A stretch of 64,000 nucleotides of DNA from Sipunculus nudus (taxonomy: Eukaryota > Annelida > Sipuncula > Golfingiida > Sipunculidae): NCBI GenBank assembly GCA_026874595.1, contig CM049306.1, positions 31,427,519 through 31,491,518 on the forward strand, given 5' to 3'. Positions 35,601 through 49,700 of the stretch are shown here, piece by piece. The translations under genes were made by a program, and so were the position numbers. Numbering within the stretch: position 1 is the first letter of the stretch; every line of letters begins with the position of its first letter. A model generated the notes under the pieces. It searched no databases, had not been told where the DNA came from, and saw nothing but the letters and a program-made list of their open reading frames with translations.

Positions 35601-38600
35601 GTCACCTGACACCTGTAACCAAAAGAATGTCAATGTGACAGTAATGATAGAGTTTTGTATTATGTATAACACCTTTTTCAGATGCTTCCTCTTTTGCATC
35701 CCGTACGGTTTCTAGTGGAATATCACTAAAAATAACATAACCCTCTGCAGAACAAACTATGATTCCCCTTTCTTGATCTGTTCTTTGTTTGTCATGATTT
35801 GTTAACGTTTTATAAATATGAAACGATAACAAAGGTAAGGTTTTAGGATTTCTGAAAAATGCCCCATGGATATGAAACTGGATACATAGGTCTGAAGTTT
35901 CAGGCTATCTGAAGAAAGCTCTCTGAATTTAAAATTGGATATTTAGGTCAGAATATTTGAGATGCCTGTAAATGACATATGGAATTGGAAGCAAAAAAGA
36001 TAGATACATAGATCTTAATTTTCAATTCAATTTTTCTTTTAGATAAAGTTTTTCATTTCGTGAGCAGAGTTGGGTCCGAGTACTTTTAAAGTACTAGATA
36101 CTGAGTATGAGTACTTTTGCACTTTTTTAAAAAGTACTCCAGTACGAGTACCGAGTACTCAAAATGTACTCATGAGTACTTTAATGAGTACTTTTTGTAA
36201 CAAAACTTTTTTATTGATGTTATTAAATCAAATATATACTCACAAAGTTAAAAATATTTTTATTAATGAAAACCCAGGACAAAATAAAGATAAACATTGT
36301 TGGTCGTGTTATCAAGTAGCTTACTTGGAAATATGTTGCGGATCTTAAGTTAGGCCATGCAAACAGCAGAATAACATAATGTCATGTAAAGGTTTTTTGT
36401 ATCCATAAACACGTCAAAAGAGAGAGGCAAACGTAACCAGTTGCTATACATGAATCTAACAGACCATTCACAAGAATGCATGCGCTTGCACACTATTTAG
36501 CTGTGTTTCCATGTTTCCATAAAAATGTATCCGCAAAAGACGTACGTACGTTCCATAGTGCGCAGACCGCAAAAACTGTTTCCATAAGTACGTACGTTTT
36601 TCTTGCGGATACCTTTTCGCGTGTCTCTTTTGAAACTGCATTTTTGCCGTCCGCAAAACGGATGAATCGCTCACCGATCCGTTTCGATGCTGTCCTTTTT
36701 TGCGGACACGCATGCAGAGCACGTTAAAACGTACATATGGAAACAGTTCATCTTAAAAAGAGGGATCCGAGTTTTTGCTTACGAGACGTGCGAGATTTAC
36801 GGATGAATGGAAAGACAGGTTTACACTGTGACGTTATCTCCTTACGCTCTTTCGCGGTCATTTATTAAACCTACTATTGGGATAGTAATTTACATAGCTT
36901 GCGGGGCACGCTGTGTTATGTTCACAGAGCGTGCATCAACTTCGTCTGATTTCCGCGTCGTGGATCATCGATTTCCTAAATAATGTCACAGGCTGGTGAG
37001 TAAAGTTTCTTTCAATTAGTAACCTCCCTTAATTTGTGAAAGTTTTGGCAAACGGTAATAATATGACGGTTAGATCGTCATGACCGTAGATATGTCACTT
37101 AAAGTTAGCGAGTCAACAGTAGCCATTGATCGCTCAATTCTTCCAACCGATCTAGAGTTATTCAACTGCTTACATGATACAGTTAGTGAAAAAAGGCAGA
37201 TTTTGGTTATGAAAAATAATTTGTCAACAATTTTGAGTATACAGTATAATTTGACAGTCTATTCACGCGATTTGTGGATTGCCGTAACGGGCCATGAAAC
37301 ACAAATAAATGTGAAAGGGTACGCTAGCGTTCTGGCACAATCAAGTTAATTTATTTTTACAGCGGAAATTCACCCTTCATAGACATAATCTGAGATGTAA
37401 AAACAATTTTTGAAATTAATGGTTACGGCCGGAGCGTCCTAAATATCAGATATATAAATATTTTTGCGTTTATTTTAGATAAGCAAGATGGCAGCCAAGG
37501 TCTATTTTGAAGTATTGTGTCGCAAGTAGAGTGCATAAAAAATGCAAAAACAGCTTTTATTTATGACAAAAAAGTATTTTTTTCTCTTTTTCAAAGAATT
37601 TTTATTTAATGCTTTTTTAATTTTATTAATTTTTGAACTTTTACCTTAGTGTAATAAATTTCATAGCAGCTGTTGTTTACCAGAATGCACCAAATCAGAC
37701 TATGATATTGAAAATGATAAAAAAAGGTTATATTCCAAAAGCTGCCAATCCGGGAGAGCTGTTTACCAGCTGGATTTTCAAGATAAGGAAGACAAAGGTC
37801 CGAGATTTAAAGTAACAGCGCACACAAAAATACGTTCAAGACATTTTAAAAACTCTGACTTCCACATAAGACCCATGTCAGGTGACAGAGTCTTAAACCC
37901 AGGTATAATCCCATCAGTGTTTCCTTGGACCAGTTGCACTACACCTCGTGGCACCATTATCAAGCAAACTACTGATGATCGCTGTCAAAAACCAGTCCTT
38001 TACAACATTTACATGATGCCTCCGGTAATGCTTGTTATAATGCAGGTTCCAATGCAGGGACAACTGCTTCCAAAGCATTTCTCTGCTCACATCAGTATCA
38101 AATTGCCTTGTTGAAAAAGAAACTAGAGGCAGAACAAGAAAAAAAAAAACAGATTGTGTCAGAAAGAGAAGAATGGCTAACGCAAGGGGTTAAATAAGGG
38201 GTCTCAGTGAGAAAGGTAACAATGCACAGCAGGATTTCTGCCTCGAAAATTAAAAAATCAGAGATGAATTGCATTTTATTCTGGATTTCCAAAACGTCAC
38301 CTGCCAGAAGGCTTGCCAGAAATTTCTTAATCCCGGAGTTAAGGGAGCAATTATTATATATTGTGATGCACCGACACTACAATGTTATTTGATTGAATGT
38401 TTTGAATCATTTCTTGCTTTTCTGACTTCTATATCCAAAATCGGCTCAGATACAATCCCATGGATACATGGTTTATCCAAAGTCCCGGGACGACTTGATT
38501 TTGATTCTTCTGGTCGATTTTTTATGATTTATTTGGTGTAACAAAGGAAACACCTCATTACAAAACACATGCTTACAAAAGCTTGAACCTCCAGCTATGC

Positions 38601-41600
38601 ATGTACAATAAGCTCCTTTAACCTCACCAGGAGAGACTTGCTGAATCGCACACCACAAGTGATCAGAGGGAGCATTCTTTCTTTGACTAGGGAAGCATTT
38701 TCTTTTGAAAAATATTGCATCTTCTGTGGTGCATACTGATAGCTCGTATCCTCTCTCATCGGGTCTCTGAAAAAGTTTGATTGTGCAATTCATTCTTGGT
38801 GTAACTGTGTGTACGAACAACCTATTTTCCAGACTGCCACATATAACTGTCAATGTTAACAAATGAGAATTCTGGCAGATTGTCAAGCAATTTCTGCCAC
38901 CCATCAATTGGAACTTTAAGTATTGCAGAATCAGTTTCAATTGTAGTAGAAGATGTAACAGAGTCTTTATTCTTATATTCTCCTTAGATACACCTGTCCT
39001 TGGGTAGGGATAATGATCCTTGGTAGCACTTCAGAAGCCAAAACTTCCTGAATCCTAGAATTAATAAATATAAAGTTATTAATGTTGGAGCTTCAGAGGA
39101 AACAGGATCGACCAAAGTGACTACATAATGAACAGCTAAAGTAGTATTATATAAGTGATTGTTCAATGCTTCTATGTTACTCTTGTACTCTTTGACCATG
39201 TTCGTAGCCCAGGCGCTTTATACAATGTAAATAACTCTGTTTTAGAGCGAGTTACTGTCGATCCCCGCCCCTATCGTTATTTGATTACATGAATTTCGTC
39301 AAGGTGATGTTAACGTCGTGTCAAGTGCCTGTACTTGATCAAAGGCATGAAATAGCAAACTTGGATTAAGAAAGCAACATTAATTGCATATAACTTTTAA
39401 ACATCCAAAGCAATGTCCCTCCCCCAACACCAAAAAAAAAAGAAAAAAAAAAAAGAAAGAAGAAGAATCATATTGTCTGGCGATAAAATATTTAAGGGGG
39501 ATCCCCGGTACACCTGGGTAAAGAGAGGTAGTTTTCATGGCAACAGAACACCAGCGCTCCGCTCAGAAGATTGTCCTAGCCCTCGAGGACAGTGCATTTA
39601 TATTTACCAGATACAAATTTCAGGCACGGGAAAATTGACCAACACCATCTGATCAGACTTATTGCAACTTATACTGTCTTAATTTCGACTCGCGATATTA
39701 TTCTTCGAGGCTTTTCGTGTTTTAACACCACATTGAAACGGTCCTTGTTACGCACATGTTTGTTGGTCACGAAGAGATATTCAGTCAGACTTCATTTATA
39801 AAAAAACAGTTTTTTTACCACAGAAATGAAGAGGAATTTTGAACAGTACTCAGAATTAAACAATTAAACATATATGGCATCCTTAATATATTATTTTATA
39901 TATATATTATATATTATATTTTATAAGATTCCTACCTGGACATAATGAATTTGAAGCAGAAAGATCAACGCGTGCTTTTGTTGGCCGTTGTCCACATTTG
40001 AAAATGGCCGCAGTGCTGCAGCAGGTTTCCCAAAGACAGACCGCCTGACCAGTTCAGTCCGTACTACGCATGCTCACGGGAAGGGTGTATACTAGCTTAA
40101 GTTGGGGTTGCTTTACTAAGCTTATCAGTTGTATGCTCAGCTAATTAGATTCGGCTTTCAAACCTCCACCGTCAACTCTGGCCTTAGCCAATGCATCAAT
40201 TCAATACTTGCACCGACTGACAAGGGTGAGGGCTGGGGCCAAAGTGGTTGAAGGGTCTGTGCAGGGCTGCAGTTTGTTTACAAACACCCTTTCAACACAT
40301 CGTAGTGTTTACTGAATAAAAATCACCTTTTTTTTTAAAAAAAAGCAACCGGCGACCCAAATGTGCTCAAATGCATTAGATCCGCCCAATATTCCAAATT
40401 AATTATACCTTTTTTTACAAAAACATTTTTGGGAATTTAACCAGTCCTGCTCCTTTTAAGAATCTGGTCGTTCATACCTTTAGTGGTGTGACACTCTTTG
40501 CCAAGACACTCTTTGCAATTTTACGTTTCAATTTACCATCTGTCTATACTCCTGGCTCTGGATATAAGGGTTCTGTCTGCCATCCAGCTCGTCGTATCCA
40601 GCAATCACCTACAAATGTGATAAAAAGAAACGACAGATATTCATATGAATAAAGAAACGTTATGTTTTTAAATGCATGAAAATTAGTACATAGACGTTCA
40701 TACAAACACACCAGTATCATGTATGACCACCTGTTTCAAATCTAATGACAAAATAAATTATCACAATTTAATTTCATGGAAAAAATAATTACCAATTGGG
40801 CTTATAAATGTTCAAAATACGTTTCAGTGAACTTTAAGAACATGTTCTTTTTCATATGTCTTTCTGGCATCTAAGTGCGAAGTTAACAAATTTCAATTTC
40901 ACCATTCAAACTCATTCAAATGTATAGACTTGCCTCTAGCAGCAGAGCACAGTCTTCAATGCTTTTGGTCATTGGACCCAAGTGGTCCTGTGTAGGTTCG
41001 ATCAGCATACTTCCTGTCATAGGGACCAGTCCAAAAGTAGGTTTTAAACCAACGATTCCACACCAGCATGAGGGCATGCGGATCGATCCACCCGTGTCCC
41101 CACCGATGGCCATGTCCACCTCCCCAGTTGCTACCTAAAACATTGTGTCTCATTATATGACAGTTTAGATACTGATCTTATTTTTAAAGTGTGTCAGAAT
41201 TATCTTAAAGCTTGGATCTCAAATTTTTTCTCCGCCGATAGCTATATCCACTTATCCAGTTTCCACCTAAAACCCACATTATGTTTTGCATATTATGACA
41301 GTAAAAAATATGATTTTGTTGTTATGCTGTGTCATCAATCTTTTAAATATTTGAATCTGAAGATAATTCTTTTGGTACCTATATCTCACAAAGTAAAAGA
41401 CATTATTTAACAAAAATAATATCCCACATTATGAAAATATCATCTCGAGTTTTCTTCAGTTTAAGAACTTTTCAGAAAAGAACTAAATGTTTGGTGTCTT
41501 CATCTTTGTTTAAAATTGTTCCCTCTCGATTTGCACAAAACGATGTTCTTTTAATGTCGTGGTAATTCTCTAATAAAAATTATGAATTTGTGTGCTGGTT

Positions 41601-43594
41601 AATAATTTCAGTTATATCAATTCGATTTTCAAATTCTATGGAAATCAGTTGATCAACCTGGCACAACCCCATTTTAATTTATAGGACCCATGAAATTCAC
41701 CTGCAGACGCCTATCAGTCATAGCCTTGTGTTGTGATAGGAGTTTTAATAAAAGTGCGCACACATCTATAGCCAGATGCAAGTAAAATGTTGATCCCTGT
41801 GATACAGAGTGTGTCAGTATTCAATAATAAAATTCCTTAAGTTTCAAACTAATACCTGCGACAAGGATTTCCGTTTAGCGAAGTTTGGTTTTAAATGCTT
41901 CTAAGAGACCATTTATTACCAGCACAGCGCAGCCACTGGTAGAGCCCCCAGCACTGCGGGTTTTATCATGAGGGTTCAGAACTGGGCCAAAATCGCATGT
42001 GAAGCTGCTCCCGGAACAACAAAAATTTTCCACCATTGCTTTGCCAGTGATGGTGCCGCCTGTTAAATTAGTAATGCAATAATGAATTTTTCTCAGATAA
42101 ATAATACTTTAAATAATTATCCTATTTCCCATTATGAATCATATATATATTTTAATATTTCAAAAACTTGGTAACCAAGTTCATTACCAGCTCGAAAATA
42201 TTTATCTGGCTTAATATAACTAATTTTTCCACATTAATTTACCGATGTTTCATTGAATTATATCTAGACTCATTCTCTTGTAATTATTCGCACATTCTCT
42301 TTTACACATTTATCTGGTTCCTTATGACAGTTATTAGATAAAAATGCTAAAATAGCGTGTGCACCAGAAGACATCCACCAGTGGAACACGCAAATGGTAG
42401 TGTGTATTTGATCATACTACATAATAAATATTAAAACAGATAAGATAATACGTTATTAAAGAAGAAAGAATTATTCTTTTCTCTCGGCGACTGTCATATT
42501 ATTGAATTGTTGCAGAAGTCAGAGCCAATCGTAAAATATCACAGAAGTTACATTCTCTCAAAGTAAATTTTCTTCGTATAAGACAAATGAATGGGAATTG
42601 AAATGGCATACCTGCATCCAGCACCCTTGTCACCACAGTAGCATCATACTCTGGGATATAGCCATCAAGGAGCTTGGTGCCTAGACCCCAAGGGACTCCG
42701 GCCACCGCCATGTTGTCCTTGATGGCAACACTTTTGCCCTTGAGCTTACCCTCAGGTGCACCACGGATGTTGGTCTTGATATACCTGTTTTCATACAAAT
42801 TTATATACTGGTAAAGTAACTAGTTTAAATCTTATTTCTATCGTTTTTGTATGGGTATATTTTATATTTCAATACTGTTGTTATAAAGGCTTGGAAGTTT
42901 ATCGGGACCTTCGTAGCATATTTTGAATCAATTAACCCTTTGAGTTGCTTAACAAAGCGAATGCTATAATCAAATATTTAATCACCCAGCGCATCATATA
43001 TTTTTTTATGATTAAATCTGTTCATTACTAGCGTTGCCTAGTTATTCAAGCAAACCTTTAATCAGTAAATGCGTATCCGCAATTGGGAACTAAACAGATC
43101 CCTGGCGGAAAACTAATCGGTTATCTAAAATTAAAATCATTTATATTCGATTTTATAAATGTATTTATTCATTTTAATCTTTCAATATATTCTTTTACAA
43201 AAGGGTTGGATGAGCGGGCACCTTGGATATTAGTACGAATGCTAGGTTTTAAAACATTTCAGAGTGAATCTGTTTTGTTGGCGGCAATTGGGGAGAATTT
43301 CAGCTCCTGAGTTCAACAATGATCCGGGGGGGGGGTTGCTATAAGTAGCTTTTCAGACAAACAGAGATCACACTTTCTAGTCCCACAAAAGTAAGGTGCT
43401 GCCTTGGCAGAGATTTCCCAGGAGAGCTTGTAATTGATATTGTTGTCTTTTAGTGACCAGATGTCACTGTTGTTGAAATCACCTTCAGTACACCCTATGT
43501 AGTGTTTCTCGCCATTGTCTGTTCAATTTGGCTCTATGATCGCAATACCAAGTAAGCTTTGCATGCTTATTGATCTCTCTCTCCCAACACGTAC

Positions 43595-43643
<49 letters not shown>

Positions 43644-43759
43644 CATATATATAAACACTGCAAAGAACAATAAAGAGCGGGATGCATGCTTGTTGATCTC
43701 TTTCTCTCTCTCTCTCCCTCTCTCCCAAAATGTATACACATAAATATATATATATATAT

Positions 43760-43812
<53 letters not shown>

Positions 43813-46652
43813 ATATATATATATATATATATATCGGCCATGAAGAATCACTAATGAAGCTCAGTGGATTATTTAGAGCTATAATAGCTGAGACCTAAAA
43901 TGGATTCATCTGATAAAAGTCTGGTAAAAGTTCATCATGATGAGTCAGTGTCATCAATTTGGCTCTGTGATCGCAATACCAAGTCAGCTCTCACAAACCG
44001 TAACAAGCTGTGAAACCCCACCGTAGTATTGGAAAAGGTTACTTACAGTCGATCAGCGGTTTATGTTAAAGATTTACACATACGTAATATACTTAGCCTA
44101 CGATCTTCACTTGTCATGTGTTTCATATGGCACTTTGGTGCAAGTGCGTTTAACATACAAATTTATATATAAAATCATATATTTTACGACCCGTAGATTG
44201 CAGATTTAATTAACCTATAAAATGCGTACCATCTGCAAACATTCATCGTTGCGGCTTCGACCAAAACCGACAATCTATGGGAAATAAACGCTACCCTTGT
44301 GAGCTGTATGTATGTACAGACAGTTGCTTATTTTATTTTAACATATTTCAATCATTTCACATGGTTAAGTTTTCTTTATATTTGTACGATTGCGAGAAAA
44401 GGTTAAGATAAAATAACGTTACTGGTAGGATTAATCCAGGATAAGTCAGCATGCATACTAGAACCTTGATATGCTGAAGTGTAACTGTATTAACGTAACC
44501 CTCAATTGGCATCAAACTTCTAGGATATGTATCAGTATACTTACTGGCATATCAGAACAAAATTTATGTCCCCAAACTATTCTGATATTCGATGTTGTAA
44601 TGTATTTATATATACGTATATCTGATTATTTGTAGAAAACTGAAACTATACATTTTAGAAAGACAGCTTCAGGTCTCCATTGCACTGAAACTGACACTTA
44701 CTCTTGTGAGATAAAGATGAGTTAATCTGAAAGGGTCCAAAATGGGCCCAAACTAGACTGCAACTGCATTGCGTTAATGTTTCTCATTTAATTGACTACT
44801 TGTCTGTAAACATGAGTTACCTAAGATTTATGTTAATTGTGCTTCCTTTCATGTATGAGATAATAATAATAATAATAATTCTCCTACCGTCTGTTATAAA
44901 TAATTTTATTTTCAGCAAATATTAATGTTATAATACCAGACAATGTAAAAAAGGGTATGTACCAGTCAGGAAAAAATGCAGCAATGAATAAAGCTATACG
45001 TTTTAAAGGTGTTAATGTATGGAAAATTTACAGATCAGTATTTGACAAGACCATATCTATTTACGTGTTTTGGAAAAAGGTTTCACAGTATTTAATGTAT
45101 CAAAATATGAATTTTAAATTCAATATTTCACATGGCGTTCAATTATTCATGCACATTTTCTGACTGCACAATATTTCCTGTTTGCTAAATTTAATTAGTA
45201 AAGGGGCGTATACCTCTTTAAGGTCGAGCATATACCTCTTTAAGTTGGAGAAATATTAGAATGTTTTGAAGCATGTTTTTACTTGTATTATGCCTTGGTC
45301 AATAAAGTTCAAGTTCAATGTCAAGGGATTCATGAAAGATATATGTAAATAAGTTAGAAGAACTTTATTTGTTACATACCAGGCATTATACGGGTTCTCC
45401 TCTGATTCTGGTCTCCGCCCCGGTGTACGAGGGAATTTCACTTCAGGCACAGGCTCATGGTATTTGTCAAGCTGCGTGATCCCAGCGACGGTGTTTCCAA
45501 TATATTCTGGAATTCATTTCAAGAAAAATTATCAGTTATAACTGATAACAGAAATTAATGTTTCAAAAGGCCCAGTGTTCACCTTGGAACAATTTGCATA
45601 TATTATTATCTGATTACATAAATACTTGAAAGGACATCAAAGTACGACCATGACCCTATAGTTCGAATTCACTTATACCAAACAATACAAACACGGATAT
45701 TGAACATAAAATTGTAGATGCCGCCAACAAAAATTTCCCAAGGTGCATTTAGTTAGAGCCAATTTCTTCCGTTGCAAAAAAGGTAAACCCGTAGATGGTT
45801 CCGTTTCATTAAAGTGATTTAAGCCCACTCGTTTGCGATTTAAACAGGCCTCTTGTGTAGGGAGCGACCGTGAAAGGTCTCACCGTTTACATACACCACA
45901 GAAGCAGCATGCCAGTGACTGTTTACTGTGAGAAAAGGACCTTATACCTTTTCAAAGCATTTGGGATTAAATGATTGTGATATAAAGAATAAAAGAAAGA
46001 ATTAAGGAATCCCTCGGCAAAGCTTCACAAAGATTCACATGTGAGGCTAAAAGTTACAATTTTAAGCACTTCTAGTCTTCCCATGTATTCCAAATTATTG
46101 AAATGTAGACATTGAAAATAAAATATATCAAATATTCAAAATAAACAGCGCAATTACTATTAGAAACAAGAAAATTTGAATGTAGAACAGATCTCCGTTG
46201 TCCCACCGCCTCTCATGGCAGTAGCTGCAGGATATGTCGAATACCTATAAAAAATTGAAAGACAACCCTTATAAGGACTCATAAGTGGAACATCAGTAAG
46301 AAACATTAACATCACGGAGAATTTGCGTTGCTTATTGGTAAAGGCAATTCTACCTTACTCAGCCCTGTAACTGGTGCTTCATTGAAGCGAATGACCAGCA
46401 CCATTTCGGCTTTCTATGTGGTAAGGGAAAGGTAGTTACTAATATATAATTGTTTTGTGTTTATCTTCATCATTAGTTGTGTTGAAGGTTTTTTTTTGTA
46501 TGAACCGAGTGAGGAATTTGCTAGACTGCGGTTTTGTTATGATTAGCTGATGGGAAGATTCTGGGTGCTTCTCGGAGGCTTAGCCGGTAAGTTCCATGAA
46601 GAGATCTGTAGAATATTTGTTGACTAGAATTTTCCCTAAGGTTCTCTGTAGC

Positions 46653-46728
<76 letters not shown>

Positions 46729-49700
46729 ACCGGCTCCACTGCCGAGTGAGAGAGGTAGAGCCAGTCTACATGTCTGAGCAGCCATACATGTTGTAGTGTT
46801 AGTCAGGTGAGAGTCAGGAGAGAGTCAGGACAGGAGACTTTGCAGGCAGACGTAATGTGTAGATTTGCACCAGACGGGGTGTGTTGTCAAATACCGTGGT
46901 TTGGACGAGTATTTGTCCTAGGAGTTTTACATTTAGCCGAACTTCAGAAGTTTTGTGGACTGTGAACTTGTAAAGTTAGAGTCAGTTAGGGGCGGGCGAA
47001 AGCCAACGAATTTTACATGTTTATTGCCAGTCTACGGCGATGTTGGAATAAACCTGTGCTTTTTTCTCTGGACAAGTGTGATTATTTTGGACTTTTGCGG
47101 GAAATATATGTCCGGTGGTATATGTCGTGTAATCACGGTAATCAATGATGTGAGGATTTTTTTCAAGGTAATACGTTAACATTGTTTTAGCATGATCGCC
47201 TCTGTGATCTTGAAAAATTGGCTTAGGTCATTCATATTGGAATTTGACCGAGCCATTCTTGTGGTCTACCAATGGTATGAGTATGGTTACCAGGGACTTA
47301 GTAATATATGATGTAAAAATAGGTACACTCATTGCGTTATTTATCCTGATGGACCGTGGATGGCACTGACAGTACATTCATCCATGGTACACTTTCAGTA
47401 TCTATGGTCGGTCACGTATCATCTTCAATTGACTGATGTCATCAGCTTGCCTGACTTGTTTATAATCCGGGGATGAAAAAGTCGATAACACTGTAACCTG
47501 TTTTGTCATTACAATTCTGTATTATTTGTCCCATAAAAAATCGAAGAAAAGTAAGGCATTTTTACGCAGGCAGTGGGAAAAGCTCTTTTAACCTTTGGAC
47601 GATAAAGGAAGTTCTGTTTCACTTGTATGAAAAATTATCCCGGAAGAAATGTGGTATTGGGATGAACGAAATGTACGTACTGACACTACGAAGGACACAT
47701 TTTTAACTCAGGACGTTAAGCCTTTCCAAAGGTATTTGGATTCTGCTTTGAACGGGTGCTCTTAATAAATATGTACGCGTAAATGTGTTCCAAGGTTGCC
47801 CTCGGTTGACAGCATTGCCGTCATAAATCCGGCACTTGATCCGGATTCAGGAACGTCATTAAAGAGTATTCACAAATATACCTTTTACACGATAGAATCT
47901 GGGAATATGGGTCTCATAAATGAATGTAAACACGGTTATGGGAGCATCCAACGATAGGGTAGGCATGCATTCATTAGAATACCAATTTCTTGGTATATAT
48001 TTATCAGATAGCCAGCAAAAGCACACAGTATATTAGAAGCTTTGAGTAATTAGTTATATTTTTTAAATATAGGCATTACGCTTTTCCTACTCTGATAAGT
48101 GTACTGACCCTGATAAGACTTTAGTTCTTCTTCCTCGATCTCAAACCCAAGTTTTGCTGAGATATCCGCCAGCTGTTTCAGTGTAGGCTTCTGCACGGCA
48201 GGGGACCGAAATAATGCTAAAACAATATGCATGCATATGGGAGAACTTGTTTTCCAGAGGTTTAATCCAATCATTATTTGTCTCCTTTATATTTTGTATA
48301 AGAAACGGTTAGTGTGAATAGGCGATTCAACATTTTATTGGAAATTGGCAGCAACAGCTAGAAAAATGTTCCTAGAGACACTGAGGACAAACACAAAAAT
48401 GTATGCTCTGGAATATATTAATACTATCTTCCAGTAAAATGTATTTTTGTCTTACTTATTTTAAGAACTACATAACTGGGTCTGTTTGTTCATGATTAAA
48501 CATAAAAATGTACTATTTAAATTTAATATAAGCACCAATAATGCACCAAACAAGTTGGGCTTTGATGAATCTCATAAAAAAAATTTTAAAAGGGAACTGT
48601 TGGATCGTTTCCTTATTCCCAGTAGTTTTCCACGTCACTTTTAGTAACACATGCAACACCAAATCGAAACATTCATATCGATTAGCAGTCATGGGGGAGT
48701 TTTAAAAGGAACATTTGCCGTCGTAGCTTAATCTTATTCATTTAGCGGCTTTCATCGTATACATAATTGTCCCAGCGTAAGACAGGCTACGAGAAATTTT
48801 GGGATTCCCATATGTGCACTCACGTCTGTTTAAAAATTGTTAGCAGAGGACTGTATTTTGATTATTTTATTATTATTTGCCTTCAGGAAGGATAGTATAA
48901 CAAAATGATTGTGTCTTTTATTTGTGTTATGTTAATATGCAGTATCATGTATTGATGTTAGCATGGGAACGTAGGTTATGGGAACCCAGGTATTTTATTC
49001 GATGTTGCTTCCTGGCCACTTGTTATTCTGTGAGATTTGTTTGTTGTCAGATTCGTTAGCGTGAGTCTAAAAGGTTCCCTGTTATAACATTGTTTACTGC
49101 AGGCAGCGCACTTGCAAACATAATTTTTTCCCTTCTTTTGTCTCTAGAGGCAGGACCATTTTAGTATTCATGTATTGAACGACAGGTCTCATAAAATTGT
49201 AAGGCGATACGCCAAGAGCGGTTAGAATGTTTTACGTAAGCAAAAGTATATATACTGAAGACGCAAGAGTAAGGTCGCAATCTCCGCTTGGTCACATTCG
49301 CACTGAAATCATGTATTCAGGTAGTGCACACATGAACTTTCGTGTCCTATGATATATCTCTGCTGAACGAATATTACGGTCCATGGGCCAATTGTAAGTG
49401 CATATTGTAGACACAATCGCAAAAATAATTTACCGACAGGGCTAATGAAATTCCCTCTGCCGAGATGAAAAGAACGGCTGGCAGCATTTGTCTGAACCCG
49501 TGTATTAACTGTCAAATTGCAACTCGCGAATCTTGATTGTTTCAGTCAGCCGGTACGTTTTGACTGCGCTCGTCGTGTGCACCTGATTATCTCGCTCTGA
49601 TTGGCTGAGCTAGAGTTTGATAGACCTTCTTTCATGAGTGATGGTCCGGTAAACGTTAACATTGAGGCTGAGGGTTAAAGTGTTTTATGTCGCGCCATAA

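Larger units (their letters stand above)
35613..40536 (-). other. Gene A intron between coding exons 7 and 8 (4.9 kb)
   Basis: A transposon graveyard holding a hAT-like end, a nested inverted repeat, a THAP-domain remnant and a SWIM-finger remnant on the opposite strand (each listed). Positions 39240-40500 hold nothing recognised beyond an A-rich run (39428-39470) and a TA-rich patch at 39895-39920. Confidence 0.7.
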
